The notes: a model not told the origin generated them from the sequence alone. A DNA stretch of 64,000 bases from Pseudomonas duriflava (GCF_007830155.1 NZ_VLKY01000003.1:248001-312000), one strand, 5' to 3'. Shown: positions 34,491 to 44,603, numbered from the stretch's first letter. Translations and numbers: made by a program.

Positions 34491-35405
34491 GTGGAGCGCA
34501 CTGTTGCCCTGACTGGGGCAACCGGTTTCATTGGCAGTCTCTTACGCCAGCGCCTGATTCAGTCAGGCGTCCGGCTACGGGCGTTGTGCCGACATCCCTT
34601 TGTCACCCGAGAAGACGGTATCGAATGGGTGCAGGGGGCGCTGGAAGACCCGCATGCCCTGGCCCGTCTAGTAGACGGGGCGGATGCCGTGATTCACTGC
34701 GCGGCAGTAGTACGCGGCGGCACGGTAGATTATTTCCAGCGGAACAATGTCACGGGCAGTATGAATGTGCTCCGGGCAGCACAGGCCTCAGGCTGTTGCG
34801 AGCGCTTTCTTTTCATGTCTTCTCTGGCGGCCCGTTATCCGCACCTGTCCTGGTATGCGGCTTCGAAGCATGAGGCTGAGCGACAGCTTCTGCAGGCGGC
34901 AAATGACATGACCCTAACGATTTTTCGACCTACGGCGGTGTATGGTCCGGGTGATCGGGAAATGCGCCCCTTGTTCGAATGGCTTTTGCGAGGATGGCTC
35001 TTTGTTATCGGCCAACCTGAGGCACGGCTCACATTTCTTCAGGTAGAGGATCTGGTCTGTGCCGTGGTGAAATGGCTCGAGGCATCTGTTGTTGAGTCGG
35101 CATGCTATGAACTCAACGATGGCTGTGGGAACGGATACGGTTGGGCCGATATTGCCACTATGGCCGCCGAAGTCCGCCAGGGACCGGTGCGGCAGGTGAA
35201 CCTTCCGCCAGTAATGCTGAACGGCTTGGCCCGGGCGAATCTGGCCTTATCCCGTCTCACCGGGCAGGCGCCCATGCTGACCCCGTCCAAGGTGGGTGAA
35301 TTGCGTCATCCGGATTGGTCCTGTAGTAATGAGGCCATTCGTCAGGCATTGGCGTGGGAGCCCGCTATTCGTTTGCGGCATGCACTACAAGAGCGCTGTT
35401 TTTGA
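34491..35405 (+). CDS. Extended SDR / NAD-dependent epimerase family (CerR-like)
   Basis: 304 residues, GTG start. Rossmann motif VALTGATGFIGSLL, ADAVIHCAAVV, and the active-site WYAASKHEAERQL (Tyr-x3-Lys), then FRPTAVYGPGDREM. This is the same group as the Caulobacter enzyme CerR, proposed to reduce the 3-keto group of ketoceramide. Lying between the acyl ligase and ACP-Spt genes, it fits that step. A sugar-nucleotide epimerase would be the alternative, but no other sugar-nucleotide gene is in this operon. Confidence 0.75.
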   Translation: MERTVALTGATGFIGSLLRQRLIQSGVRLRALCRHPFVTREDGIEWVQGALEDPHALARLVDGADAVIHCAAVVRGGTVDYFQRNNVTGSMNVLRAAQASGCCERFLFMSSLAARYPHLSWYAASKHEAERQLLQAANDMTLTIFRPTAVYGPGDREMRPLFEWLLRGWLFVIGQPEARLTFLQVEDLVCAVVKWLEASVVESACYELNDGCGNGYGWADIATMAAEVRQGPVRQVNLPPVMLNGLARANLALSRLTGQAPMLTPSKVGELRHPDWSCSNEAIRQALAWEPAIRLRHALQERCF

Positions 35406-35445
35406 TCGGGCCAAACCGGCAACCATGGAATCAAAGGGCCTATAG

Positions 35446-35709
35446 ATGATTTCACAAGAAAAAATACTGGAACGGTTATTTGTGTACCTGGGGCGTATTG
35501 CGCCGGCCAGCACGCCAATCCATCCTGATGTCGACCTGATTCAGGAGTTGGGCCTCGACTCCATCAAGGTCATGGATCTGTTGATGGAGCTGGAGGATGA
35601 ATTCGACCTTTCGATTCCGCTCAATGTCCTGACCGATGTTCGTACTCCAGCCCAGCTGGCAGAGGCCGTTGTTACTCTTATGGAGCCTGCCAATGGCACT
35701 GTTCGATAA
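35446..35709 (+). CDS. Acyl carrier protein
   Basis: 87 residues, acidic. Phosphopantetheine site GLDSIKVMDLLMELEDEF with Ser39 as attachment residue. AAGGG lies eight bases before the ATG. Its last 17 bases overlap the start of the oxoamine synthase gene, so the two are translationally coupled, which points to a dedicated carrier that hands its acyl chain straight to that enzyme. It differs from housekeeping AcpP, which lies in the fab cluster. Confidence 0.85.
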   Translation: MISQEKILERLFVYLGRIAPASTPIHPDVDLIQELGLDSIKVMDLLMELEDEFDLSIPLNVLTDVRTPAQLAEAVVTLMEPANGTVR

Positions 35710-36895
35710 GTTCGCCAAGCTGGCGCAGGATCGCGCCGCCTTGATTCAGACGGAACTCCATCCCTTCGGAACCCGCATCGATGAAATCTATTCGCCTACC
35801 GAGGGGAGGATCGGCAGCCAGCGCGTTGTTTTGGCGGGCACGAACAATTACCTGGGGCTGACACTTGATCCCGATAGTATCAAGGCAGCCCAGCAGGCTC
35901 TTGCAGAAGAGGGTACAGGGACCACAGGCTCGCGTATGGCCAATGGTAGCTATGGCAGCCACATGGCGCTGGAGAGCGAACTGGCCGACTTTTTTGGACG
36001 GCGCTCCGTTATTGTCTTTTCTACCGGGTATCAGGCCAATCTGGGTGTTATCGGCACGTTGGCCGGGCCAGATGACATCGTGCTGCTCGATGCCGACAGC
36101 CATGCTAGCATCTACGACGCTTGCCGTATGGGTGGGGCGCAGGTCATCCGGTTTCGGCATAACGACGCGGCTGACCTGGAGCGTCGCATGCGTCGGCTCG
36201 GCGAACAGGCCAAGGATGCCCTGATTATCGTCGAAGGTATCTACAGCATGCTGGGCGATCAGGCACCTTTGAGAGAGATCGCCGACATCAAACGCCGGCT
36301 CGGTGGTTATTTACTGGTCGACGAAGCGCATTCCGTGGGTGTGCTCGGGCAGCATGGTAGGGGGTTGGCCGAGGAACTGGGGGTCGAGGATGACGTGGAT
36401 GTCGTGCTAGGCACCTTTAGCAAGAGCCTTGGTGCCATTGGCGGATTTGCTGCCAGTCAGCATCCTGAATTCGATCTGCTGCGCTATGCGAGCCGTCCGT
36501 ATATTTTTACAGCGTCGCCTTCGCCTTCGTCCGTCGCGTCGGTTCGCGCAGCGCTGAGGGCGTTGCGCGCTCGCCCGGAGCTGCGCACGCGACTATGGGA
36601 AAATGCCCATCAGCTCTACAGCGGCCTGGCAGGGTTGGGCTATCAGGTCGGGCCACAGGCGAGTCCCGTGGTGCCGGTCGTATTGGGTTCGCCCCAGCAA
36701 GGCATGGCGTTTTGGCTGGGTCTGATCGAACGGGGTGTCTATGTCAATCTGGTGCTGCCCCCCGCGACGCCGAACGGCCAGGCATTGGTGCGCTGTAGTG
36801 TCAGCGCAGCCCATACGTCTGCGCAGATCGACCATATCATCGGGGCCTTCGCCGAGCTGGCGATTACCTCACGCGAGGCGGCAGTTAACAGCTGA
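35693..36895 (+). CDS. spt: Serine palmitoyltransferase-like alpha-oxoamine synthase
   Basis: 400 residues from MALFDKFAKLAQDR at 35693. PLP enzyme of the AONS family: NNYLGLTLDP, GTGTTGSRMANGSYGSHMAL, DADSHASIYDACRMGG (stacking His), DEAHSVGVLGQHGRG (PLP Asp and His) and the Schiff-base Lys244 in GTFSKSLGAIGGF. The family joins an amino acid to an acyl thioester. Serine palmitoyltransferase is favoured over BioF or Kbl by the coupled ACP gene and the ceramide-type neighbours; BioF itself is at the right edge of this window. It would make 3-ketosphinganine, the first step of sphingolipid synthesis. Confidence 0.78.
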   Translation: MALFDKFAKLAQDRAALIQTELHPFGTRIDEIYSPTEGRIGSQRVVLAGTNNYLGLTLDPDSIKAAQQALAEEGTGTTGSRMANGSYGSHMALESELADFFGRRSVIVFSTGYQANLGVIGTLAGPDDIVLLDADSHASIYDACRMGGAQVIRFRHNDAADLERRMRRLGEQAKDALIIVEGIYSMLGDQAPLREIADIKRRLGGYLLVDEAHSVGVLGQHGRGLAEELGVEDDVDVVLGTFSKSLGAIGGFAASQHPEFDLLRYASRPYIFTASPSPSSVASVRAALRALRARPELRTRLWENAHQLYSGLAGLGYQVGPQASPVVPVVLGSPQQGMAFWLGLIERGVYVNLVLPPATPNGQALVRCSVSAAHTSAQIDHIIGAFAELAITSREAAVNS

Positions 36896-37040
36896 GCGTT
36901 GGCTGGACAAGGATGCCCGCCTATTGGACGTTCCTGTCCCGCTGGTTGAAACCAGCCTCGAGAAAGGCAGGTCTGGCTCTGACAGCATCTGTCTTCTAAC
37001 GTAGAAGCGGTGCGTCGAGCCCATCGTGAACGGATAAACC

Positions 37041-38753
37041 ATGCGTATTCTTTTTGCCTACGGACGAGCCTATCCGGGCCGTACGCTACTGATGCTAATC
37101 AGCCTGCTGCTGGCCGGTATTGCCGAGGGCGTCGGCCTGACCACCTTGCTGCCATTGCTATCCATTGCGCTGGGCGACCAGAGCCACTCTGAACTATCCC
37201 TGAAGGTTATTGGGGTGCTGAACAGTGTCGGCCTGGAGCCTACGCTGGTTACCATGCTGATCGTAATCGTGGCGGGGCTGTGCCTGAGCAGTGCCTTGGT
37301 CATGTTGGGAAATCGGCAGGTAGGGTATGCCGTAGCGCACGTCGCGACCGATTTGCGTATCGACCTGATCAAGGCCTTGCTGGGTAGCCGCTGGGAGTAT
37401 TACGTACGTCAGCCTACCGGCGCGCTGGCTAATTCGGTTGCAACCGAAGCTTATCGCGCCTCTACTGGCTACGAACATGCCGCTAATATGCTCGCGCTGC
37501 TTATTCAGGCGGCTGTTTATGCGGTTATTGCCCTGATCGTCTCGTGGAAGGCAACCCTGGTTTCACTGCTGCTGGGCGGCCTTCTTCTTGCGGGTTTGCA
37601 ACGGCTGGTCAAAACCTCCCGGCGGGCTGGCCGTAGCCAAACTACTCTCATGCGCGAACTGCTCGCACAGCTCACGGACACTCTAGGCTCAGTCAAGCCG
37701 CTCAAGGCCATGGCCCGACATGATATTGCCGACTCGCTGCTACGGCATCAGGCAGCCGAGCTCAACAAGGCTATGGAGCGTGAGGTCATGAGCCGCGAGG
37801 CGCTGCGGGCTATGCAGGAGCCTATGCTGGCTATCCTAGCGGCAGGTGGTCTGTATGCGGCCCTGGTGGTATGGGAGTTGCCCCTGTCCTCGGTCATGGT
37901 GCTGATATTCCTGGTCGTACGGGTGCTGGGGTTGTTACACAAGGCCCAACAGCGCTATCACCGGATGGCAGCCCAGGAAAGTGCCTATTGGGCGCTTCAG
38001 GAATCGATCAAGGCGGCAAAGGAGGATGCGGAGCCCGGCGGCGGTGATCAAAAGCCTACCCTGGAGCAGGCCATCACCTTTGAAGGTGTTACGTTCAGCT
38101 ACGGTGATCGAACCATTCTCGATGCGGTCAACCTAAGGCTTCCCGTCGGCAGTTTCACCAGCCTGATTGGCCCTTCTGGCGCAGGGAAAACCACGATTCT
38201 TGATCTTATCTGCGCGCTACTGGCACCACAGGCGGGGCGTGTGCTGGTGGATGACACCCCGATCGAAACGCTGGATCGCCGGCAGTGGCGCCGACTGATC
38301 GGCTACGTGCCTCAGGAAACCCTGCTGCTTCATGACAGTATACTGGCCAACGTAACCCTGGGTGATCCGGCCCTGACGGCAGCCGATGCGGAGCGCGCGC
38401 TCCGCCAGGCAGGGGCCTGGGAGTTTGTCGAAAGGCAACCTCAAGGTATGCAGACTACCGTGGGAGAACGGGGCGGCAAATTGTCTGGAGGGCAGCGCCA
38501 GCGAATCGTAATCGCGCGTGCGCTGGCCCACAGTCCTCGGCTGCTGATTCTAGATGAGGCAACCAGTGCGCTCGATCCTGAAGCCGAGTCGGCAATCAGC
38601 CAGACCTTGAAGGCACTAACGCCGCACCTGACAGTAGTGGCCGTCTCGCACCGACCGGCCCTGATCGAAGTAGCCGATCAGGTTTATCGATTGACCGAAG
38701 GCGATCTGGTACTGGTCAAGGCATTCATGCCGGCACAGTCGCGGAGCGGCTAA
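37041..38753 (+). CDS. MsbA-like ABC exporter (fused membrane and ATPase domains)
   Basis: 570 residues. Residues 1-310 form a type IV exporter membrane domain with about six helices; residues about 340-565 are the ATPase: Walker A GPSGAGKTT, Q-loop GYVPQETLLLHDSI, signature LSGGQRQRIVIARAL, Walker B LLILDEATSALD, and H-loop SHRP. Half-transporters of this type flip lipids or lipid-linked glycans. As the last gene of the Spt operon (145 bp after spt) it is the natural candidate to flip the finished lipid across the inner membrane. A hairpin follows. Confidence 0.82.
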   Translation: MRILFAYGRAYPGRTLLMLISLLLAGIAEGVGLTTLLPLLSIALGDQSHSELSLKVIGVLNSVGLEPTLVTMLIVIVAGLCLSSALVMLGNRQVGYAVAHVATDLRIDLIKALLGSRWEYYVRQPTGALANSVATEAYRASTGYEHAANMLALLIQAAVYAVIALIVSWKATLVSLLLGGLLLAGLQRLVKTSRRAGRSQTTLMRELLAQLTDTLGSVKPLKAMARHDIADSLLRHQAAELNKAMEREVMSREALRAMQEPMLAILAAGGLYAALVVWELPLSSVMVLIFLVVRVLGLLHKAQQRYHRMAAQESAYWALQESIKAAKEDAEPGGGDQKPTLEQAITFEGVTFSYGDRTILDAVNLRLPVGSFTSLIGPSGAGKTTILDLICALLAPQAGRVLVDDTPIETLDRRQWRRLIGYVPQETLLLHDSILANVTLGDPALTAADAERALRQAGAWEFVERQPQGMQTTVGERGGKLSGGQRQRIVIARALAHSPRLLILDEATSALDPEAESAISQTLKALTPHLTVVAVSHRPALIEVADQVYRLTEGDLVLVKAFMPAQSRSG

Positions 38754-38786
38754 GCCGGGCGCAGAACTATACCTTGAGCGAACTAA

Positions 38787-38808
38787 GGAAGCGGGGTATG
38801 CCGCTTCC
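38787..38808 (+). terminator. Hairpin at the end of the Spt-exporter operon
   Basis: GGAAGCGG (38787-38794) pairs perfectly with CCGCTTCC (38801-38808), 6-nt loop, 33 bp after the exporter stop. No T run follows, so termination may be weak. Confidence 0.5.
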
Positions 38809-38937
38809 GTGTCGGCTTCCTAACAGGCACGCACTCTACCGTCTACTCTTCTTAAGTTTCATGGGGCCAGCGGAACCGCGCCATACCGCTGGGTTCAGAA
38901 ACACCGCTTCGTTCATTCATCTAAAAAGAAGAGTCCT

Positions 38938-41427
38938 ATGAAAACAAGGGTATTTCGCCGCAGCTTGCTTAGTCTGTTGATCGGGCTGAGCCTGTCTCAA
39001 GGGCCTTTGGCCATCGCCGCTCCGACCACGCCGGCTGACGCCACCCGTGTCGCCCCTGGGGCGCCTGGGGATGCGCCGTTCTGGTCCTATTCGGGTAAAA
39101 CCGGCATCGGAACCTCTTATGAGCAGTATCAGGATGGCCATTATTCGGCTTCTGCTGCCACAGGTCCGGTGTCAAAAGTCTGGTTTTCCCTTGCCAATGG
39201 CATCGTCACTGAAACCATGTTCGGGCTGATTCACGAAGCTCAGCTCCGGGCCTTACAGCTGGTGGTAAAAGGACCGGGGTTCACGGATCTTGAGGCAAAG
39301 GATACGACCAGTGAGATCAGTTATCTGTCGACGGACAGCGAAGGGCGGCCTACATCGTTGGCCTACCGGATTGTCAATCGGGACAAAGACGGCCGCTACG
39401 AGATCGAAAAGCACGTTTTTACTGACCCCGATGCGAATACCCTGGTGATGAGGGTTATTTTTCGGAGTCAGGACCCTGCCATTCAGCCGTATGTGTATAT
39501 CGATCCTGCGCTTGGCAACAGCGGCAGTGCTGATACGGCCTTCACCGAAGGGGCGGCCTTGTACGCACAGGAAAAGGAAACGACCCTGGTGGTCAAGGCC
39601 AGCGAGGCCTTGCAAAGCCCAACGGTAGGATTCGTGGGAGTCTCCGATGGGCTCGAAGATCTTCAGAAAGATGGACGCCTCGACCAGCTTTACACCACAA
39701 CAGGCACAGAGCCGGGAAACGTGGCGATGCTGGCGCAGATTCCCACCACAGGTGAGACCACGACAATCGATCTGGTCGTAGGCTTTGGCCACAGTCGGCA
39801 GGAGGCCGATCAGGCAGCGGATGCGACCCTTGCACGCGGCTATGCTCAGGTCCTGGCGCATTATAACGGCGAGGGTGAGGCGATCGGCTGGCAGGATTAC
39901 CTGGCCTCGTTGTCAAACCTGCCTGCCATGCGCAGCCAGACAACTGACCAGGGCAAGCTGCTCAACGTTAGTGCCCTGGTGCTCAAAGCACAGGAAGACA
40001 AGAGCAACGCAGGCGCGCTGATTGCGTCCTTATCCAACCCGTGGGGCGAAACGGTGCCAGCGGAAAGCGGTACGACCGGTTACAAGGCGGTCTGGCCGCG
40101 TGATTTCTACCAGTGCGCCATGGCTTTGTTGGCGCTTGGTGATAAACAGACGTCAAAGGTGGCGTTCGAGTACCTGAAAAAGGTACAGGTCACCCAGGAT
40201 ACGCCTCGTATGCAGGCGGATGCATCGGCCTATATTCATGAACAAAAGCAGGACGGTAAAACAGGCAATGATACGCCCGGTGCGACCGGTTGGTTTTTAC
40301 AGAAAACCCATGTTGATGGTGTGATCGAATGGGTCGGTGTACAGCTTGACCAGACGGCCATGCCGATCATGCTGGGCTACAAACTGTGGAAGGCTGGCGT
40401 ATTGAGCGATGCCGAGATCACACAGTGGTATCGCGATATGCTCAAGCCCGCCGCCGAATTTCTAACCCAGGGCGGGCAGGTGAAGATTGGCTGGAACGAC
40501 TGGACAGTCAAGCCGCCACAAACCCAGCAGGACCGTTGGGAGGAGCAGTGGGGCTACTCGCCTTCAACCACGGCAGCTGTCATCGCAGGCCTGGTCACTG
40601 CCTCCGAGTTGGCCAAGCACGTTAATGATGCTTCCTCAGCTCAAACCTTTCTGGACACGGCGAAGCGCTATTCGGCCCAAGTCGAGCAGCAAATGTTTAC
40701 GAAAAGCGGCGAGTTTGGCGACAAGCAGTACTACCTGCGCATTACGCAAAACGACAACCCCAATGACAAGGCGCCCTTGCTGGATAACAACAGCCGTCCC
40801 GGCCTGCCGGAGACCCATGTGCTTGATGCCGGTTTCCTGGAACTGGTGCGATACGGCGTTCGCCCCGCTACCGATGAACATATTGTCGGCAGCCTGGAAG
40901 AACTCGATAGCCCATCATTACCCGAAAATCTAAAGGTTAAATACACCTTTACCTACCCGGGCGTCCCAGGTGAATTCCCTGGGTGGCGGCGCTACGGCAA
41001 TGACGGCTATGGCGAAAGCGAGTCCAGCGGCATCAACTTCCCTGCAACCGAGGAGCCGGTCATGAACTCCGGCCTGCGTGGCCGAGTCTGGCCAATCTTC
41101 ACGGGTGAGCGGGGGCACTATGAGTTGGCCCTGGCTAAAGCGCAGTCGTCAGGCGGCCAAGGGCTCAATGCTGAGCAGGCGGCAAAGATCAGAGACACCT
41201 ATGTCAAAGGCATGGAGTTATTTGCCAATGAGGGCCTGATGCTGCCAGAGCAGGTTTGGGACGGCGTAGGTCACAACGAACGGCATGGGTATACCAAGGG
41301 TGAAGGCACCGATTCGGCAACGCCACTGGCGTGGTCTCATGCCGAGTACGTCAAGCTGGTGCGTTCGCTGAGCGATCAAAAGGTCTGGGATAATTATCCA
41401 GTCGTTTCGGACGCGTTAAAGCGCTGA
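38938..41427 (+). CDS. Secreted GH15 glucoamylase-like glycosidase
   Basis: 829 residues with a Sec signal peptide (about 1-27, ending LAIAA). Residues about 30-290 resemble the glucodextranase N-terminal beta-sandwich (SYSGKTGIGTSYEQYQDG); residues about 310-820 form the GH15 (alpha/alpha)6 barrel: YKAVWPRDFYQCAMALLALG, general acid in QDRWEEQWGYSPST, and catalytic-base region PLAWSHAEYVKLVRSL. It hydrolyses alpha-glucans from the non-reducing end to glucose in the periplasm or outside. Uncommon in Pseudomonas, so possibly acquired. The exporter gene before it is separated by 184 bp and a hairpin. Confidence 0.85.
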   Translation: MKTRVFRRSLLSLLIGLSLSQGPLAIAAPTTPADATRVAPGAPGDAPFWSYSGKTGIGTSYEQYQDGHYSASAATGPVSKVWFSLANGIVTETMFGLIHEAQLRALQLVVKGPGFTDLEAKDTTSEISYLSTDSEGRPTSLAYRIVNRDKDGRYEIEKHVFTDPDANTLVMRVIFRSQDPAIQPYVYIDPALGNSGSADTAFTEGAALYAQEKETTLVVKASEALQSPTVGFVGVSDGLEDLQKDGRLDQLYTTTGTEPGNVAMLAQIPTTGETTTIDLVVGFGHSRQEADQAADATLARGYAQVLAHYNGEGEAIGWQDYLASLSNLPAMRSQTTDQGKLLNVSALVLKAQEDKSNAGALIASLSNPWGETVPAESGTTGYKAVWPRDFYQCAMALLALGDKQTSKVAFEYLKKVQVTQDTPRMQADASAYIHEQKQDGKTGNDTPGATGWFLQKTHVDGVIEWVGVQLDQTAMPIMLGYKLWKAGVLSDAEITQWYRDMLKPAAEFLTQGGQVKIGWNDWTVKPPQTQQDRWEEQWGYSPSTTAAVIAGLVTASELAKHVNDASSAQTFLDTAKRYSAQVEQQMFTKSGEFGDKQYYLRITQNDNPNDKAPLLDNNSRPGLPETHVLDAGFLELVRYGVRPATDEHIVGSLEELDSPSLPENLKVKYTFTYPGVPGEFPGWRRYGNDGYGESESSGINFPATEEPVMNSGLRGRVWPIFTGERGHYELALAKAQSSGGQGLNAEQAAKIRDTYVKGMELFANEGLMLPEQVWDGVGHNERHGYTKGEGTDSATPLAWSHAEYVKLVRSLSDQKVWDNYPVVSDALKR

Positions 41428-41606
41428 CTTGAAGGGTGACGGGAGAGCGGTCAATAGCAATCCCGTCATTTCAGATCCTATAGAAGCGTTTGTTCAGAAG
41501 GTAACGGATCGGCAGCACATACCTGGTATGGCCCTGTAAGGTGTCCCATAGGCAACTCTTCAGTGGCTGATCCGGTTATCGGTAACCTGCCAAGCGGCAA
41601 GGGCCG

Positions 41607-44021
41607 TCAGAGTAGTCTGTCCTGTAAGGCTGCTGCTGGGCGGGAGGCTGTCAACGCCAGTTGATAGCTGTTCTTCCCGCGCTTCTTGACTTCATACATG
41701 GCCATATCAGCGCTCTTGATCAAGGTATCCAGATCCCGGCCGTGCTTGGGGTAGAGCGCTATGCCGATGCTGGTGGACAGCTTGAGGCGGTGCGAGTCGA
41801 TGATGAGGTCGGTATCTACCGATTTGAGTACTTTGTTCGCCACATTGGCTGTGTCCTCGACCTGACGCAACTCTCCCAGCAGAATCACGAACTCGTCTCC
41901 ACCCGTTCGGATTACCGTGTCGGACTGGCGAACGGACTGCTTGAGTCGTTGGGCAATATGCTTGAGCACTTTATCACCTACGTCATGGCCAAGCGTGTCG
42001 TTGATATCCTTGAAGCCGTCCAGATCAAGCACCATAACGCCAATCATGTCGTTGTTACGTTTAGCGCGCTCAATCGACATGGCCATCCGGTCGATCATCA
42101 GGTTGCGGTTGGGTAAGCCGGTCAGCGGATCGTGCAGGGCCAGATGACGAATGTTGTCTTCGTTACGCTTGCGCTCGGTGATGTCATAGGCGATGCCGAT
42201 ATAGCCGTTGACCTTCCCGTCGGCCTCTCGCAAGGCGTTGATTGCCAGGTTGACGGCTATACGCGAGCCGTCTTTGCGCATGTAAGTCCATTCACGCTCC
42301 TCTACTATATTCTGGCGGGCCAGGACAAACAGGGCTTCGTTGCCCGACACAGGGCGGCCGAGTTTTTCGCTGAGCTGTGCGGCTCGCTCGTTTAATTCGG
42401 CTTCGTCGTGAAAAACTGTCGCGTTCTGCTGGCCGATCAGCTCATGACGCGAGTAACCCAAGAGCTGCTCACCGGCTGGGTTGAGTGATGTGATTGTGCC
42501 ATGAGGGTCCGTAGCGAGAATGCAGAACGGAGCATGTATGAATATCGTCTCGCTAAGGGTACTTGCCTCCAGTGCCGACCGCTGTGCCTGATGCAGCTCG
42601 GTCAGGTCGCTGATCATCACAATAAGCCGCAGGGCTTCGTCCTGTTGCGTTGTGGTGATGGACACGCTGAGTGGAATCGGCCTGCCATGGGCGTTCAGAC
42701 TCTGTATATCGAAGCGCACAACTTTCTTCGAGCCGCTGCGGATCTCGGCCAGCCGCGCTTCTACAGAGAGGCTATCCTGTGGTTTGAGCAGGCGTAGCAG
42801 CGGTTGACCAATAGCTGTGGCGCTGGACAGTCTAAGAATGTGTTCAGTCGCTGGATTAAGGCTGAGTACGTTTAACTCAGGCGTGTTGTCTGTCACGAGT
42901 ATGCCTTCGGCAGCACCTTCGACAATCGAACGTATTCGCGCCTCGCTCTCGCGAAAGGCGCTGCTCATGCTGGCGGCCAGGGCTTCTGCACGGGTCCGGG
43001 TCGTAAACAGAGAGGCCAGGAAAAGGCTGCTCAAAAGGGTAAGCGCCGTACCTGCGATAAGGGTATTCGAAGGGTGGCTGGAGGATGATGCTGTCTCGAA
43101 GGCAGGCAAGGCGGTGAGGCGCAGCGTCCACAAATGGGAGCCGACCTGTAGCGTTCGCTGCTCTACAAAGACAGGTGTGTAGTCAGTTGCCTTCTGAAGC
43201 ACGGCTGTCAGATGCTCGAATAATCTGGCGTTTGGAGCGGTCGTTTCGCCGTCATATATCTCCAGGGCAATATCCATGACCCGCTCATCCAGCACTGTCA
43301 TGATCAGTTCGTTCATCCTGAAGGGCAGGTAGACGAATCCCTGAAGGGCAGCGCGACGTTGAGCCTGCGTAAAATGTTCGACTCCTGGGCGATAAACAGG
43401 CTGGAACATCAAGGCGCCAGCCTGGGAATTCTGGTCCTCCTGAACCAGCGTGACCTTGCCCGAAAGTACGGGTAGGCCTGTATCCCGAGCTTTATTCATG
43501 GCTTCACGGCGGACAGCTTCCGAGTACATGTCGAAGCCGAAAGCTTTAAGGTTTTGCCCGATAAAGGGTTCCAGGTAAAGGACGGGCGTAAGGGCAGATT
43601 GGTGGCCGAGCGACGTAACGGCATAATGGGGAAAGCCCTCGGCTCGTATCGCCGCAGTATGCGCAGGCAGATCACTGGCCTGGACCAAGGGGGCATAGCC
43701 GAAACCTTTCGCGCCGGGGTAGAGATCTTCAAGCCTTAGGCTTTCCACAAAGGCATGCCATTGTTGACGGCTCACATCTCCCGAACTGGCGAAGAGGCTG
43801 CTACCCGCATGCAGCAAACGCTCATAATGACTCATGGCTTCATTAAGGCTACGCAGCGTATCCGAGACGTTTTGTTCGAAGCGAATCCGTGCGGCTTCCT
43901 GCTCGTTGACATGCAGGCTGTGCCACGTCCATACCGTCACGGCCATCCCTGTTGCAATAACGCCAGCGATTAACAGCAGGGGGCGCGAAGTCCGCCACGA
44001 AGAAAACAACGATTTGAGCAT
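41607..44021 (-). CDS. CHASE-PAS-PAS-GGDEF diguanylate cyclase
   Basis: 804 residues from MLKSLFSSWRTS at 44021, with GAGGGG upstream. Membrane segment at about 15-33, periplasmic CHASE sensor (about 45-310: VESLRLEDLYPGAKGFGYAP), second membrane segment near 325, two PAS domains (about 365-490 and 490-620, the second with a PAC tail YIGIAYDITERKR), and a GGDEF domain at about 630-795. The active site is canonical GGDEF, and the I-site RxxD (RQSD) lies exactly five residues before it, so product-inhibited c-di-GMP synthesis is expected. No EAL domain follows. Confidence 0.9.
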   Translation of the reverse strand: MLKSLFSSWRTSRPLLLIAGVIATGMAVTVWTWHSLHVNEQEAARIRFEQNVSDTLRSLNEAMSHYERLLHAGSSLFASSGDVSRQQWHAFVESLRLEDLYPGAKGFGYAPLVQASDLPAHTAAIRAEGFPHYAVTSLGHQSALTPVLYLEPFIGQNLKAFGFDMYSEAVRREAMNKARDTGLPVLSGKVTLVQEDQNSQAGALMFQPVYRPGVEHFTQAQRRAALQGFVYLPFRMNELIMTVLDERVMDIALEIYDGETTAPNARLFEHLTAVLQKATDYTPVFVEQRTLQVGSHLWTLRLTALPAFETASSSSHPSNTLIAGTALTLLSSLFLASLFTTRTRAEALAASMSSAFRESEARIRSIVEGAAEGILVTDNTPELNVLSLNPATEHILRLSSATAIGQPLLRLLKPQDSLSVEARLAEIRSGSKKVVRFDIQSLNAHGRPIPLSVSITTTQQDEALRLIVMISDLTELHQAQRSALEASTLSETIFIHAPFCILATDPHGTITSLNPAGEQLLGYSRHELIGQQNATVFHDEAELNERAAQLSEKLGRPVSGNEALFVLARQNIVEEREWTYMRKDGSRIAVNLAINALREADGKVNGYIGIAYDITERKRNEDNIRHLALHDPLTGLPNRNLMIDRMAMSIERAKRNNDMIGVMVLDLDGFKDINDTLGHDVGDKVLKHIAQRLKQSVRQSDTVIRTGGDEFVILLGELRQVEDTANVANKVLKSVDTDLIIDSHRLKLSTSIGIALYPKHGRDLDTLIKSADMAMYEVKKRGKNSYQLALTASRPAAALQDRLL

Positions 44022-44577
44022 GGGCCCCTCAAGGGATGGGGTGGTTTCTATCAACTGATGGGCATCGAGTACCGGATCGGTACGATACGGAAGCCATGAG
44101 ATCAGCCTGCTCTCATGCTGAAGCGACGCTTTGGCCTTGCCACCATAAAAACGCGTGGCTGACGAATAGTTATCTCGTGAGCAAATGGCCCTATCCCATA
44201 TGTAGGCTCATGGTATGAGTTGCCCATTACTCTACTGCTGTCATGTCTTCAAAAATATAATGGCCCGAGCGTCTCATGACTGAGCGCCCGCTGCGTTAAA
44301 AAATTTCAATGGCAGGAATATGTTCTGCTTATTATTAGGATTGCCAATAAGCAGCATGATCAAAATCTAGTGGCTTAACCTACAAATCTTAATCGAAGCG
44401 TCTGGAAATATTCAATTAAATGGTAGCCATAACCCTAGCCATGAATAGGCCGATGGCTTGAAAAGTCAGGCTTGGATATAGAAGGGGCGAGAGTAGCGTA
44501 CGGTTAGATCGTCTGCTCAAATGATTGGCGTCAATAAATAATCTTTTGGTGGTTTGTTTATATAAAAGCGAGGGTAG

Positions 44578-44603
44578 CTACTAATTAACGTATTTATTAG
44601 TAG
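44578..44603. repeat. Inverted repeat in AT-rich DNA
   Basis: CTACTAAT (44578-44585) and ATTAGTAG (44596-44603), perfect 8-bp arms with a 10-bp spacer. Could be an operator or a weak hairpin. Confidence 0.4.

Noticed and set aside
35693-36895. Calling this gene a second bioF or kbl
   Set aside because: The coupled ACP gene, acyl-AMP ligase, SDR and GNAT-like neighbours fit serine palmitoyltransferase better, and a separate bioF is present at 63.6 kb.
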